Shown: positions 15,482 to 23,552, numbered from the stretch's first letter. The stretch is 33,401 nucleotides of DNA from a virus (IMGVR_UViG_3300008517_000182:1-33401); one strand, 5' to 3'. Translations and numbers: made by a program. Notes: generated by a model not told the origin, from the letters alone.

Positions 15482-15691
15482 CTAATCTCCTATGACTTTT
15501 ACTATCCTGCCTATTTTATCTTTATATTTAACTATGTGCCCTTCTTTTAATTCATCAAGTGTAAGTGGAATTATATAATCGAAGTCATCTTCACCAATAG
15601 ATTTGGATTGAATCATTTCTGTTGGAACAAATGGAACTTTTGCACCAGATGGCTGTGGAGTTTCATCATCTGCTTTAGAACTCTTAATCAT
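15482..15691 (-). CDS. Small conserved-looking protein of the head block
   Basis: A 69-residue protein. The first 25 residues are low in structure (DDETPQPSGAKVPFVP); the rest looks like a small SH3-like or KOW-like beta barrel (LDELKEGHIVKYKDKIGRI and VKVIGD). Its ATG overlaps the stop of the upstream frame (ATGA), and its own stop abuts the appendage gene, so it is part of the same transcript. No family was recognised. Confidence 0.55.
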   Translation of the reverse strand: MIKSSKADDETPQPSGAKVPFVPTEMIQSKSIGEDDFDYIIPLTLDELKEGHIVKYKDKIGRIVKVIGD

Positions 15692-15963
15692 ATCACTTCT
15701 TTTAACTTCGCTAAATCAACTTTTAATCCTTTAATCTCTATTAGGATTTCCTTTGCTAAGTCTGACTTATCAACAGACTTTTGACCATGTGCTCTTCTCC
15801 AATTGCTTCCGCAGACTGCTGTAGCCTGTTTTCTATCAGCTTCACTCTTAGGATTCATTGGTTTTCCACGTAATGTACCTTCACCAAATATGAAAGAAAC
15901 ACATCTCGAAATGTATGTATTTTGTGGCTCACGAGGTTTAACGGGAGGGAGAGGAATGATTCT
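15688..15963 (-). pseudogene. Frame with conserved-looking sequence but no good start; likely frameshifted
   Basis: The frame from the TGA at 15964-15966 to the stop at 15688 encodes protein-like sequence with NTYISRCVSFIFGEG, NPKSEADRKQATAVCGSNW and a C-terminal helix KEILIEIKGLKVDLAKLKEVI. The CV....NPKS.A...AVC pattern is often seen in small phage head-associated proteins. The only ATG (15858) would cut away the first half of this pattern. The frame continues, with a +1 offset, the 51-residue frame at 15938-16093, so the two may be one gene broken by a frameshift (or by a sequencing error), or a programmed shift may join them. Confidence 0.5.
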
Positions 15964-16093
15964 TCACCCCCGATGTCAATGTTGATTCAGTTATAATCTT
16001 CTTCTCAACATAATCACTCAATTGCTTTTCTATAGCAGATAATTTCTCTTCTAATCTACCAAGCCGTCTATTAAAATATTCTTTTTCATCCAT
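15938..16093 (-). CDS. Short coiled-coil protein, perhaps the N-terminal half of a split gene
   Basis: A 51-residue frame starting MDEKEYFNRRLGRLEEKLSA, a clear amphipathic coiled coil of about 35 residues, and ending in the non-helical HSSPSR, which looks like out-of-frame sequence. The next frame (15688-15963) overlaps its last 26 bases. If they are joined near base 15961, the product would be a coiled coil followed by the Cys-containing domain, about 135 residues. The stop is TAA 15938-15940. Confidence 0.5.
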   Translation of the reverse strand: MDEKEYFNRRLGRLEEKLSAIEKQLSDYVEKKIITESTLTSGVKNHSSPSR

Positions 16094-16129
16094 TTAATCA
16101 TTTTAAATTATCAACATCAACTTAACATT

Positions 16130-16447
16130 CTAATACTTTTGTTGTGGAATCACATGCCAATGAGCATGGTCGGGAATTTTGTGTCTCTTCATTCGAAGTC
16201 TAACAGTAGAGCCAAATAATTTCCTGCATCGATATAAGATTCTTCCCCATGCTTCTCTAGTGATTTCAGTTACATGGTCAGAATATACTATCATAGGAAC
16301 TTTGCAAGTCATACAATCAACAATTGCAAATTCAGCATCTGGAACTTCTTCTAGAGTTTCTGGATAATATAACTTGGTCTTAACTTCTCCATGAGTAAAG
16401 ATACGACATAGAGGACAACTTACGACATGGAGTGACTCATCCTTCAT
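16130..16447 (-). CDS. Zinc-ribbon protein with HIT-like HxHxH motif
   Basis: A 105-residue protein with CPLC (11-14) and CMTC (45-48), which can bind one zinc, then SDHVTEITREAWGRI and a C-terminal PDHAHWHVIPQQ in which His94, His96 and His98 make an HxHxH motif. HIT-superfamily proteins (nucleotidyl hydrolases and transferases) place this motif just after a helix and use the middle His as nucleophile; here there is helix-like sequence before it and short strands around it. Likely a compact HIT-related protein; a nucleotide-related role is possible but not shown. Its ATG follows the previous stop directly (TAGATG). Confidence 0.55.
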   Translation of the reverse strand: MKDESLHVVSCPLCRIFTHGEVKTKLYYPETLEEVPDAEFAIVDCMTCKVPMIVYSDHVTEITREAWGRILYRCRKLFGSTVRLRMKRHKIPDHAHWHVIPQQKY

Positions 16448-16603
16448 CTATTCTTTCTGCTCCAAATATCTAACTGTTCTTCCATCTTCATCTTTAAGAA
16501 CAAGATAATTATTTATTCTAAGTGCATAATTGAAACTACAGTGCCAACATTCCATCCCAGAATTTTCACACTTATCACCAAATGAACATATCACTTTAGC
16601 CAT
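16448..16603 (-). CDS. Small cysteine-rich protein
   Basis: A 51-residue protein, MAKVICSFGDKCENSGMECW onward, with Cys at 6, 12, 19 and 22, and His21; the spacing C..C with two upstream Cys suggests one zinc site. The rest is a short strand-helix (NYLVLKDEDGRTVRYLEQKE). The start overlaps the end of the HNH gene by 13 bases and the stop abuts the HIT-like gene, so all are co-translated. Family unknown. Confidence 0.55.
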   Translation of the reverse strand: MAKVICSFGDKCENSGMECWHCSFNYALRINNYLVLKDEDGRTVRYLEQKE

Positions 16604-17490
16604 TGATTTACTCTCATTGAATTTATTTCTTCAAAATATTGTGGACGTGTTTCTATTTTTAAATATTTATGTTCAATCTTTTTATGGCATGAATTACATA
16701 AAGTTATAAGATTACCTATAGAATTATCCTTACTGATTCTGTACGGAATTATATGATGTATATGTAACTTTTCATTTGATGAACAGCATAAACATATTTT
16801 ATCTCTTCTCAATATTAAATCCTTTTGTTTAAACCAACCTCGCCCATAATAATGACTGTATCCACCAACATAATATGGATGCTTTTCACCAACAAGATTT
16901 TCCTTATACCATTTATTATAACAATCTCTCCCACAGAAATTATTTCCATTATTTATTAAAGAATTTGGTCTATAAAATTCTTCTTTACACCAATCACACT
17001 CAATAAACTTTCCTTTTGTACTATTTTCATAATATTTATGATTATAAAATTCTGATTTGTTTTCTCTCATATATGAATAATAGCAATCACCACTACAAAA
17101 ATTATGCTCACTTATCTGATAAGGATATTTCTTAATTTCAATTCCACAATGATTACAATTCAATTTAATTATTTTTTCTGATTTATATCCTTTAATGCCA
17201 AATCTCTTTCTTAGTCTACAAATTGTATAACTTGATATATTATATTCTTTGGATAGTATCGTATCAAAATTTGTTCCTAAGACAGAAATTAATTCAGATG
17301 GATAATCTTCTAATCTACCCTTCCCAGCCATAAAACTTCTGTGACTAGGTATTCCCAACTTTCTTCTTTTATATAATGCTGCATCTTTAGAAATTCCAAA
17401 TTCCTTAGCAACATCTTTATCTTCATATTTTCCTAAACTATCTATTAGTTCCTTAGTATAATTGTATCTCACTATTTTCTTAGATATCAT
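16591..17490 (-). CDS. Large HNH homing endonuclease with zinc fingers
   Basis: A 299-residue protein. Two helix-turn-helix-like segments at the N-terminus (EDKDVAKEFGISKDAALYKR and DTILSKEYNISSYTICRLR) probably bind DNA. Two zinc fingers follow (CNHCG...CSGDC and CDWCKEEF...CGRDC). The HNH nuclease is at the end: CLCCSS, LHIHHIIPYRI, NLITLCNSCHKKI. The last part is close to the small HNH gene 5502-5747. Its ATG overlaps the stop of the protease-like gene (TAATG). A free-standing homing endonuclease inserted between head genes is the simplest reading. Confidence 0.85.
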   Translation of the reverse strand: MISKKIVRYNYTKELIDSLGKYEDKDVAKEFGISKDAALYKRRKLGIPSHRSFMAGKGRLEDYPSELISVLGTNFDTILSKEYNISSYTICRLRKRFGIKGYKSEKIIKLNCNHCGIEIKKYPYQISEHNFCSGDCYYSYMRENKSEFYNHKYYENSTKGKFIECDWCKEEFYRPNSLINNGNNFCGRDCYNKWYKENLVGEKHPYYVGGYSHYYGRGWFKQKDLILRRDKICLCCSSNEKLHIHHIIPYRISKDNSIGNLITLCNSCHKKIEHKYLKIETRPQYFEEINSMRVNQWLK

Positions 17491-18026
17491 TACTTCACCA
17501 TTGCCATAGAATCTGCTGGATTACAAACCACAGCCAAACCTACTAGAACTATATCAGTTGCATGGATTTCTCCATCAATATACTTGTCCTTAGTAAGAAT
17601 TTCTACACTCAAGCCATTCACATATCCAGCATCGATAAGTATACGCACATCATTACTTGCGTGTGTAAGACAATGAAGATATGCATCTCCCTTTAATGTA
17701 TCATCCTCAAAGTATATATTTGGAACATATCCAATCCTGCTAAGAACTTTATCTGGTTCATGGTCAGTATTCCAGAATATCCTATCATCTTCTAATGTAA
17801 AATATTCTTCCTTCTTACAGATATTATTTGGTATCTTGCTTAATTCATTAGCACTATAATTTATTGGACTCCTTGAGATGCTATCAGAAAAAATTCCTGC
17901 ATGAAGCATTTCCACTCCATTATATCTACGTCCATCTCCTTTAGCAATTATCTTCTTGTCATACTTGAATGGGACTAATAACCTTCTTAATGTCGCTTCT
18001 TTCTTTTTACTCATATTTCCCCACAT
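17490..18026 (-). CDS. Prohead-protease-like protein (U35/HK97 type)
   Basis: A 178-residue protein right after the portal. The centre reads FWNTDHEPDKVLSRIGYVPN, with His89 as candidate catalytic His, and then DAYLHCLTHASNDVRILIDA followed by GYVNGLSVEILTK, with Ser140 as candidate nucleophile. It ends ATDIVLVGLAVVCNPAD, the characteristic final strand of HK97-type prohead proteases (i...vALV..PA). An ATG at 18014 is an alternative start. A second, different protease with a scaffold-like tail is at 9858-12002, so this virus encodes two members of the superfamily. Either both mature the capsid, or one is a structural relative. Confidence 0.7.
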   Translation of the reverse strand: MWGNMSKKKEATLRRLLVPFKYDKKIIAKGDGRRYNGVEMLHAGIFSDSISRSPINYSANELSKIPNNICKKEEYFTLEDDRIFWNTDHEPDKVLSRIGYVPNIYFEDDTLKGDAYLHCLTHASNDVRILIDAGYVNGLSVEILTKDKYIDGEIHATDIVLVGLAVVCNPADSMAMVK

Positions 18027-18029
18027 ATA

Positions 18030-20366
18030 TTAATCAGCTGTGACATCCACTGGAGAATTAATTTCCTCACCACCAACACTTCCAGTTATTAATTCATCCC
18101 CACCTTCGACATTTTCTAGGTTAAAGAAACTTCTTACTTCATTAATTGTTATTGGCTTCTTTCCTTCTGGGAATCCTCTCAATAGATTACCTAACCATTT
18201 TGCCATTCCTTCTTCATCAGCACTTGTTACACTTTTAAACTTAATACTCACTTCATTTTCTTTAAATCCATTATTAATCAGATTTGGATTGAAAAGTTCC
18301 AACCTTATCTGATTCTCAATCTTATGCTGGAATGATCTAATCATTCTCTCATGAAGTATCTCCCGTACTCTCGCACTAGCTTCTGTTGAATTACCTGTAA
18401 TGATACACTTGCCATCTAATCTAGTTAATATTAATCCATTATCAACTGTTACGCAATATACATTTCCGTCATAATGTTCCTTTGTTAATATAGACTTATG
18501 TCCCTTTATGTTCGTAATGCGAACTTCTGGTGTCATCTGTCCTTCATTTCTAGTTACTGCATATTCAGGCCAATTACATTTACCAGTTACCTTCCCATGA
18601 ATTACTACATCCCTTCCTACTCTTGAATCTCTATAATATATAGAACTCCCATATCCCATTTTTATTAAGATTTCCTGTACATCATCAGCAAGTCTTTTTG
18701 ATGTTGTGGAATAATTATTATAACTACCATCACCCAGCATCAAAGCATCATATAATATCCTAAGTTGTTTTGGACATAGTTCTTTCAAATCTTCTGGTAT
18801 AAACTTATTTGGAGCGTACTTACCAAAATGTCTTAAATAATCTGCTAATTGTTTTGAGAATATTCTTGCTCTATCCTCATTATAAAATACTTCAAATGGT
18901 AAATTTTCCATGCATTTCCACATTTTTTCTTGACTCTCACCAAAACTCTGTCTGATAGTGACGGAATATGAATTCCCCTCATCAAATGTAGTCCATCCTT
19001 CAGATAAATAATATCCCATAAATTCAAGCCACAAATCCATTGGAATATATTTTGGTCCTTCAGTTTTGAATTTTGATTTCCCACCAGTCCATCTATTCCC
19101 GACATAATAATCAACAGGTGGCAATATAAAATAATCTTTTTCTATGCCACTCCACTTCATACCACCAACCATCATTTCAAAACTATTTGGCAAATCTTTA
19201 GCTATATCAATCTCAAAATCTTTCTTTCTATACTTTCTGTGGTATATTCTATGGTCAGATGTACATTTAAGATTAAATGAATGTCCCTTGAAATTATATA
19301 TTTCTTCATTAATAGGACGAATCCAGTTTTTCTTATTCTCTTGAAATTCTAATTCATTAGTTTCTGCATTTAATGTGATGATTTTATCTCCAACCTTCAC
19401 TTCTGGAATCTTTACAAATCCCTTATTCTTTACAAATAATTCTGTATCTGGATGAAGGGGTCCTTGACCTAAACCTAATGCCTCGGGCATTGCTAATAAT
19501 CCTATTAATACTTGAGTAAGAAACATATCAGAATATCTCTCTACCCCAGTAACTCCTTGAGCATCTATAGTCCCCATTTTAATAACCCCAGGAATTATAT
19601 ATTCATCTTGAGAACTCACATCCTCCAAATCAGTCTTAATCCTATCAAACACAGGTTTTGGTGGAATCTCTTCTGGAGTTCCCACTGTTACAACATATTT
19701 AGGAGATCCATGTCTCATTATTGCTTTAAATAAAGAAATATCAACTTTTACCTTTCTATCTATTGCTTCCTTTGATGGTTCTATAATTGAAAGACCATAT
19801 TGACTACTTGGATTACGAAAGAACTTAAAGTGAATCATCTCATCTGGCATTAATTTCGTCTTTCTTATTACTCCACCAATCTTTTGTTGATAAGATAGAG
19901 TCCTATTGAAATCATCAATGTTAATAATAACTGTTGTTGGATCAACTATCCTTAATTTTGCTATATCCCCACTAGTGTCTTTTTGAATCTCTATAAATCC
20001 ATCACCATATATTAATGTATCTGTAACAGCATCAAGTAAAACTTCCTCTAGATTTACCTTCCTTACAAAGTCTCTAATTAATTGTTGTGCATTTTCATTA
20101 TCAGAATTTATCTGGTGTCCAACCATGACTGTATCCCAAGTGGTTGTGTTTATAGCAGCAAATACAGCTCCATCACCAGAATACCAATTCCAATAAGTTT
20201 CTAATGCCTTCTTATCTCTCCTATATTTGCTAATTCCCTGCAATTGAAATGCAGAAGTTCCAATAACAAATTTAGGAGTGCCAAATTCATCTAGCCACTT
20301 TGTCTCTTTAGGTGAAAGTATCTTTAACTTTCTCAAACTATCACCAACTGAATCTTTCCAAGCCAT
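18030..20366 (-). CDS. Portal protein with intein
   Basis: A 778-residue precursor; without the intein it is 421 residues, normal for a portal of the HK97/SPP1 type. N-extein: WNWYSGDGAVFAAINTTTWD, then the conserved DAVTDTLIYGDGFIEIQKD, LRIVDPTTVIIN, EMIHFKFFRNPSSQYGLSIIEP, and RHGSPKYVVTVGTP. C-extein: STEASARVREILHERMIRSF followed by a C-terminal domain. The portal forms a dodecameric ring at one vertex through which DNA is packaged and released. The intein interrupts the GLGQG/STEAS segment, a conserved part of the family. It lies 10 bases after the Alba gene, and the protease-like gene follows. Confidence 0.85.
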   Translation of the reverse strand: MAWKDSVGDSLRKLKILSPKETKWLDEFGTPKFVIGTSAFQLQGISKYRRDKKALETYWNWYSGDGAVFAAINTTTWDTVMVGHQINSDNENAQQLIRDFVRKVNLEEVLLDAVTDTLIYGDGFIEIQKDTSGDIAKLRIVDPTTVIINIDDFNRTLSYQQKIGGVIRKTKLMPDEMIHFKFFRNPSSQYGLSIIEPSKEAIDRKVKVDISLFKAIMRHGSPKYVVTVGTPEEIPPKPVFDRIKTDLEDVSSQDEYIIPGVIKMGTIDAQGVTGVERYSDMFLTQVLIGLLAMPEALGLGQGPLHPDTELFVKNKGFVKIPEVKVGDKIITLNAETNELEFQENKKNWIRPINEEIYNFKGHSFNLKCTSDHRIYHRKYRKKDFEIDIAKDLPNSFEMMVGGMKWSGIEKDYFILPPVDYYVGNRWTGGKSKFKTEGPKYIPMDLWLEFMGYYLSEGWTTFDEGNSYSVTIRQSFGESQEKMWKCMENLPFEVFYNEDRARIFSKQLADYLRHFGKYAPNKFIPEDLKELCPKQLRILYDALMLGDGSYNNYSTTSKRLADDVQEILIKMGYGSSIYYRDSRVGRDVVIHGKVTGKCNWPEYAVTRNEGQMTPEVRITNIKGHKSILTKEHYDGNVYCVTVDNGLILTRLDGKCIITGNSTEASARVREILHERMIRSFQHKIENQIRLELFNPNLINNGFKENEVSIKFKSVTSADEEGMAKWLGNLLRGFPEGKKPITINEVRSFFNLENVEGGDELITGSVGGEEINSPVDVTAD
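18390..19460 (-). mobile_element. Intein with LAGLIDADG endonuclease in the portal, starting with proline
   Basis: A 357-residue intein, residues 303-659 of the precursor. By alignment of the DT of block A (PLHPDTELFVKNKG), residue 1 is Pro, coded CCC, not Cys, Ser or Thr. Block B is CTSDHRIYHRK, block F is VYCVTVDNGL, block G is IITGN followed by Ser+1. The endonuclease motifs are MGYYLSEGWT and YDALMLGDGS. Cys at F:4 and Thr at G:5 agree with class 3 inteins, which can start with Pro, but position B:12 is Ile instead of the expected Trp. Confidence 0.85.
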
Positions 20367-20376
20367 TTAATCTATC

Positions 20377-20664
20377 CTATTTCTTATCATTCTTCTCTTT
20401 CTTAAGTCCAGATAATTCAATATCAATAGTAGTAACCCATCTTTCTCTTTCATCTTCTGGACTTTTAAACTTCTCACTATCCACAGTGATATTATATTTT
20501 GGATTCTCAAGATAATCTCTAATAAGAATTGCGAGTACATCTAATGCGGTCTTTGCATTCTTGCCACGAGCCATTATCCTTATCTTATCCTCTTTACCTA
20601 AGCCAAAGAAACATGCAGATATATAATTCTTAATATCCTTCTGACCAATATAAATCGTCTCCAT
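20377..20664 (-). CDS. Alba-family chromatin protein
   Basis: A 95-residue protein starting METIYIGQKDIKNYISACFF at ATG 20664, chosen because GGAGGTGA lies 8 bases upstream; the frame extends upstream into the end of TerL without a site. It follows the Alba pattern: strand plus YIG.K...NYI, then KIRIMARGKNAKTALDVLAI, a loop VDSEKFKSPEDERERWV and a last strand VTTIDIELSG. Alba dimers bind DNA or RNA in most archaea. The position equal to Sulfolobus Lys16 is Gln8, Lys17 is Lys9. The gene is in the packaging operon between TerL and portal, so the product may coat viral DNA or be packaged. Confidence 0.85.
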   Translation of the reverse strand: METIYIGQKDIKNYISACFFGLGKEDKIRIMARGKNAKTALDVLAILIRDYLENPKYNITVDSEKFKSPEDERERWVTTIDIELSGLKKEKNDKK

Positions 20665-20683
20665 AATTTTGTTCACCTCCTTC

Positions 20684-22243
20684 CTATACCTTATAAAATT
20701 GAAATCTATTTCCAACAGATTTAACATTATCAGTTTTTGTAGCACATCCTTTCGTCATTTGTGCCACTTCTTCCCAATTTATTGTAGGTCCTTCATCTTC
20801 AAATTCTTGAGATGCAATCACAGCAAATGAAAGTGCATCAAATGAATCATCTGTAGCACCTCTCGGAAATGAAAGAAGCTCATCGATTAATGCTGAAAAC
20901 TTCTCATCTGAACTAAGATATATCCTTCCTGTTTCAAATAGAACAGAAAGTCTTTGGATTCTTGACATTTTATCATTAACAATGGATGATTTTATTGGAA
21001 GTATAGGAAGTGTGGACATATCCATATATTGGTCTACAATTATTTTACCCTGTCCTGCTTGCTCCACACCTATCTTACTTGGATTCCAATCATTATCTCT
21101 TTGCCTAATCAATTCAAATTGCTCAAACATTGATGCTTGCTTAGTTCGAACTCCATCAAGTACATATACCAATCCATCTTTAATCGCTACTACAATAATT
21201 GTAAAGTAATCACTGTCTTCACCCTTAGAAGCCAAATCAACTCCCATAAATGTTTGATAAGGACGTACAGGAGTTTTGTAATTAGAAAGTGCAGCTTGTA
21301 TCCAATCATATTTAATTGGTGCGTCTACATCAGAAATATATTCATTCTGATATTGCATCATAAATGCAACATTACCATCAGCCCTTCTTATTCTTGCAAG
21401 TTCGGTGTATGGAACAAACTCTTTCCATAATACATTTGGTTTTTTATCATCTGGAAGTTTATTTATAAAATCACTTATAATTGGTATATGTTCCCCTTCC
21501 TCTAGTGCATTCCAATCTAATTCAGTTACGAATGTATAAAGTTCTTCAGATTCATATAACATTGCTTGATATTTATTAAATTTATATCCTGGCTTCTTAC
21601 TGGCATACTTATAGATATCTGATTCATGCCACTTAGTTCCAATAATAATAACTTTCTTATAAGAACTGTTTGGTATGAACATTTGCATAATTTCACTATC
21701 TAGTTGTTTCTCTAATGACCTTCTGCGATATTCAGTTCTTGAATTCTCTTTATCTGTGATATCATCAAGAATAATTATATCAAAGTGCCCACCAACAATG
21801 CCACCAGTAACACCAACAACCTTGAGAGTTGGATTATCTATGTCTTTTGCACCTTTAACCATTAATTTCTCTGATTTCCATAGTATGTTGCTTTTTTGAT
21901 TACCAAATGTATTTATTAACCTGTCATTAGTTTCGAGATTCGATTGTATAAATCTCATCATGTCATCTGCTCGTGTTTGATTGATTGTCACTACAAGTAT
22001 CTTTATGTTTGAATTTTTAACTATGTTCCATATAATATATGCACCAACTAACAATGACTTGCCGTGCCCCCTTGGGGCGAGCAACAAATTAAATCTATTG
22101 CTCTCAAATGATTTAATCCATTCCTCATGAAATGGTTCACACTTTAGTCCAACAACTTCTGTTACGAATGCTGGAAAGTTATCTGAATATTTCACTCTGT
22201 CTTTTATAGACTGAATCTTTTCCTCATAAGAAGTATTTGTCAT
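20684..22243 (-). CDS. terL: Terminase large subunit
   Basis: A 519-residue packaging motor. ATPase: Walker A APRGHGKS at 56-63, Walker B IIILDD at 156-161, coupling motif GTKWHESD at 202-209. Nuclease: Asp336 in FMGVDLASKGEDSDYF, Glu394 in IGVEQAGQGK, and Asp466/Asp469 in TDDSFDALSFAV, the three acidic metal-binding positions of the RNase H-like fold. The protein cuts concatemeric DNA and pumps it through the portal. It has no intein, unlike many relatives. It is followed closely by the Alba and portal genes and preceded by two small membrane-protein genes and a probable small subunit. Confidence 0.95.
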   Translation of the reverse strand: MTNTSYEEKIQSIKDRVKYSDNFPAFVTEVVGLKCEPFHEEWIKSFESNRFNLLLAPRGHGKSLLVGAYIIWNIVKNSNIKILVVTINQTRADDMMRFIQSNLETNDRLINTFGNQKSNILWKSEKLMVKGAKDIDNPTLKVVGVTGGIVGGHFDIIILDDITDKENSRTEYRRRSLEKQLDSEIMQMFIPNSSYKKVIIIGTKWHESDIYKYASKKPGYKFNKYQAMLYESEELYTFVTELDWNALEEGEHIPIISDFINKLPDDKKPNVLWKEFVPYTELARIRRADGNVAFMMQYQNEYISDVDAPIKYDWIQAALSNYKTPVRPYQTFMGVDLASKGEDSDYFTIIVVAIKDGLVYVLDGVRTKQASMFEQFELIRQRDNDWNPSKIGVEQAGQGKIIVDQYMDMSTLPILPIKSSIVNDKMSRIQRLSVLFETGRIYLSSDEKFSALIDELLSFPRGATDDSFDALSFAVIASQEFEDEGPTINWEEVAQMTKGCATKTDNVKSVGNRFQFYKV

Positions 22244-22328
22244 GATAAATTAAATCTGAATAATAAAAAGTAAAACATAAAAACATGTAGGATATTTAAT
22301 CACAACTATTCTCCTATGCTAATTAGAA

Positions 22329-22538
22329 TTATTTGGATTCTTCCCAATCCCAAGCAATTCCTGTGCCTATACCAGATGCTATCCCTATCAAGAAGAAAGC
22401 TAATCCAGTAGTTCTTGGTAAACCCGCACCAATAATAGAAGTAGCAACTGTACCTAAGAGCCATAAAATTGCTCCAAGAGTTATGCCACCGAAAATGCCT
22501 GTGATAGTTCCGATTCCAATTCCTGGAAGTTTTTTCAT
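22329..22538 (-). CDS. Small Gly-rich membrane protein, two helices
   Basis: A 69-residue protein with two hydrophobic segments (GIGTITGIFGGITLGAILWL and TGLAFFLIGIASGIGTGIAW) rich in GxxxG patterns, a short basic start (MKKLPG) and an acidic end (DWEESK). AGGAGGTAAAAT lies just upstream of the ATG. Small two-helix membrane proteins of this size are typical holins or antiholins; there is no further evidence. Its place before TerL in a packaging operon is unusual for a lysis gene. Confidence 0.6.
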   Translation of the reverse strand: MKKLPGIGIGTITGIFGGITLGAILWLLGTVATSIIGAGLPRTTGLAFFLIGIASGIGTGIAWDWEESK

Positions 22539-22565
22539 ATTTTACCTCCTTATCCTATTATAACA

Positions 22566-22700
22566 TTAAAAACACATACCAATTTTGTTCCACGTAATGT
22601 GTACATCATCTGTTACTTCTGTATCCAATGCTTCTTCACGGCATGTCTCTTTATGCTATAATTGTATCACCGAATCCACCGAAGGACTGAAATAATAAGT
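22566..22700 (-). other. Gap with possible gene remnant
   Basis: No start codon with a ribosome site was found. On the minus strand, codons from about 22652 to the TAA at 22566 read as plausible protein (containing EALDTEVTDDVHITWNKIG) but lack an ATG. A second short frame just before it ends in GGFGDTIIA. The two may be a decayed or frameshifted small gene; this is weak. Confidence 0.25.
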
Positions 22701-22940
22701 CTAAACTTCTACTTCTTCTGTATCGTTAAAATGCTTCCAAGCATTTGTTGCTGCATGCAATAATCCAACAATGAATGCAACTAATCCTGCTTGCTCTGGT
22801 GGGAATGTCTCTGTTTCTAGGAAGTTAGTTGAATATCCAAGTATTATTGGAATTAGAACTAAGAATAATCCTGTCCAGAATTTCTTTAGTACAATACCCC
22901 AATCAAACGATGATACTTCTATTGTTTTTTTCTTAACCAT
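22701..22940 (-). CDS. Small two-helix membrane protein, holin candidate
   Basis: A 79-residue protein with an N-terminal basic end (MVKKKT), two hydrophobic segments (GLFLVLIPIILGY and AGLVAFIVGLLHAATNAW) joined by TNFLETETFPPEQ, and an acidic C-terminus DTEEVEV. AAGGAGGATATG precedes it. The layout suits a phage holin of the two-helix class, with the N- and C-termini on the same side. It is separated from the next gene (22329-22538) by about 160 bases without a clear gene. No endolysin is visible nearby, so the call stays tentative. Confidence 0.6.
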   Translation of the reverse strand: MVKKKTIEVSSFDWGIVLKKFWTGLFLVLIPIILGYSTNFLETETFPPEQAGLVAFIVGLLHAATNAWKHFNDTEEVEV

Positions 22941-22976
22941 ATATCATATCCTCCTTAAGTTCTACATATAAGAACA

Positions 22977-23552
22977 TTATTTATTCTCAAGTAACTCATC
23001 TAACAATTCATCTACTTTCTTCTTGCAATTATCACATAATTCTTTCTTTAATTTAATAAGTTGGTCTGCCCAATTATTAAGTAAAATTATTATCTTCTGC
23101 TCTTTCTTAAGATTCACATCTCCTATGTTTTTCATTTGTCCAAATGTGCTATTATGAAGTGATTCCCATCCTCTTCTTTCTTCTGCTAATCCTTTAAATG
23201 CAGTAGTAAGAGCCTTAGATAAATCATTAACATCTCCATTGTCTCTAGCTGTATCAGTCATTTCTTCAGCGATATCCATAAACTTGCTTGTTCTTTTGAT
23301 AATTTTCCTTAATTCCTTTCTGAATTCATTGTCTAGTTCTACAATAGGGTTCTCACCATCATCTATCATCTGCTCAACAATATCTCTTCCATAAGAATCT
23401 AGTCCTCTTTTGATAGCCATATGAGAATAGCCACCATCTTCTGGATATTTCTTGTTGAATATGTTAGATATTTCAATCCAACCATGTCCATCATCTCGAA
23501 GCCTCTTTGCTTCTTGTTCTCTTCCGTGTTCTTTAATTTTACTAATTTTCAT
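22977..23552 (-). CDS. Probable terminase small subunit
   Basis: A 191-residue, mainly helical protein. The first 60 residues resemble a winged or simple helix-turn-helix (GREQEAKRLRDDGHGWIEIS, then YSHMAIKRGLDSYGRDI), followed by long charged helices (FRKELRKIIKRTSKFMDIAE, LSKALTTAFKGLAEERRGW) and a Cys-containing end CDNCKKKVDELLDELLENK. DNA-binding N-terminus, oligomerising helices and a position upstream of TerL fit the small terminase subunit that recognises the packaging site. Sequence alone does not prove it. AAGTGAAATAA precedes the ATG. Confidence 0.6.
   Translation of the reverse strand: MKISKIKEHGREQEAKRLRDDGHGWIEISNIFNKKYPEDGGYSHMAIKRGLDSYGRDIVEQMIDDGENPIVELDNEFRKELRKIIKRTSKFMDIAEEMTDTARDNGDVNDLSKALTTAFKGLAEERRGWESLHNSTFGQMKNIGDVNLKKEQKIIILLNNWADQLIKLKKELCDNCKKKVDELLDELLENK

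Noticed and set aside
18845-19114. Second leftward frame of 89 codons inside the portal intein
   Set aside because: It overlaps the intein in another frame and lacks a ribosome site; the intein frame has all splicing and endonuclease motifs.
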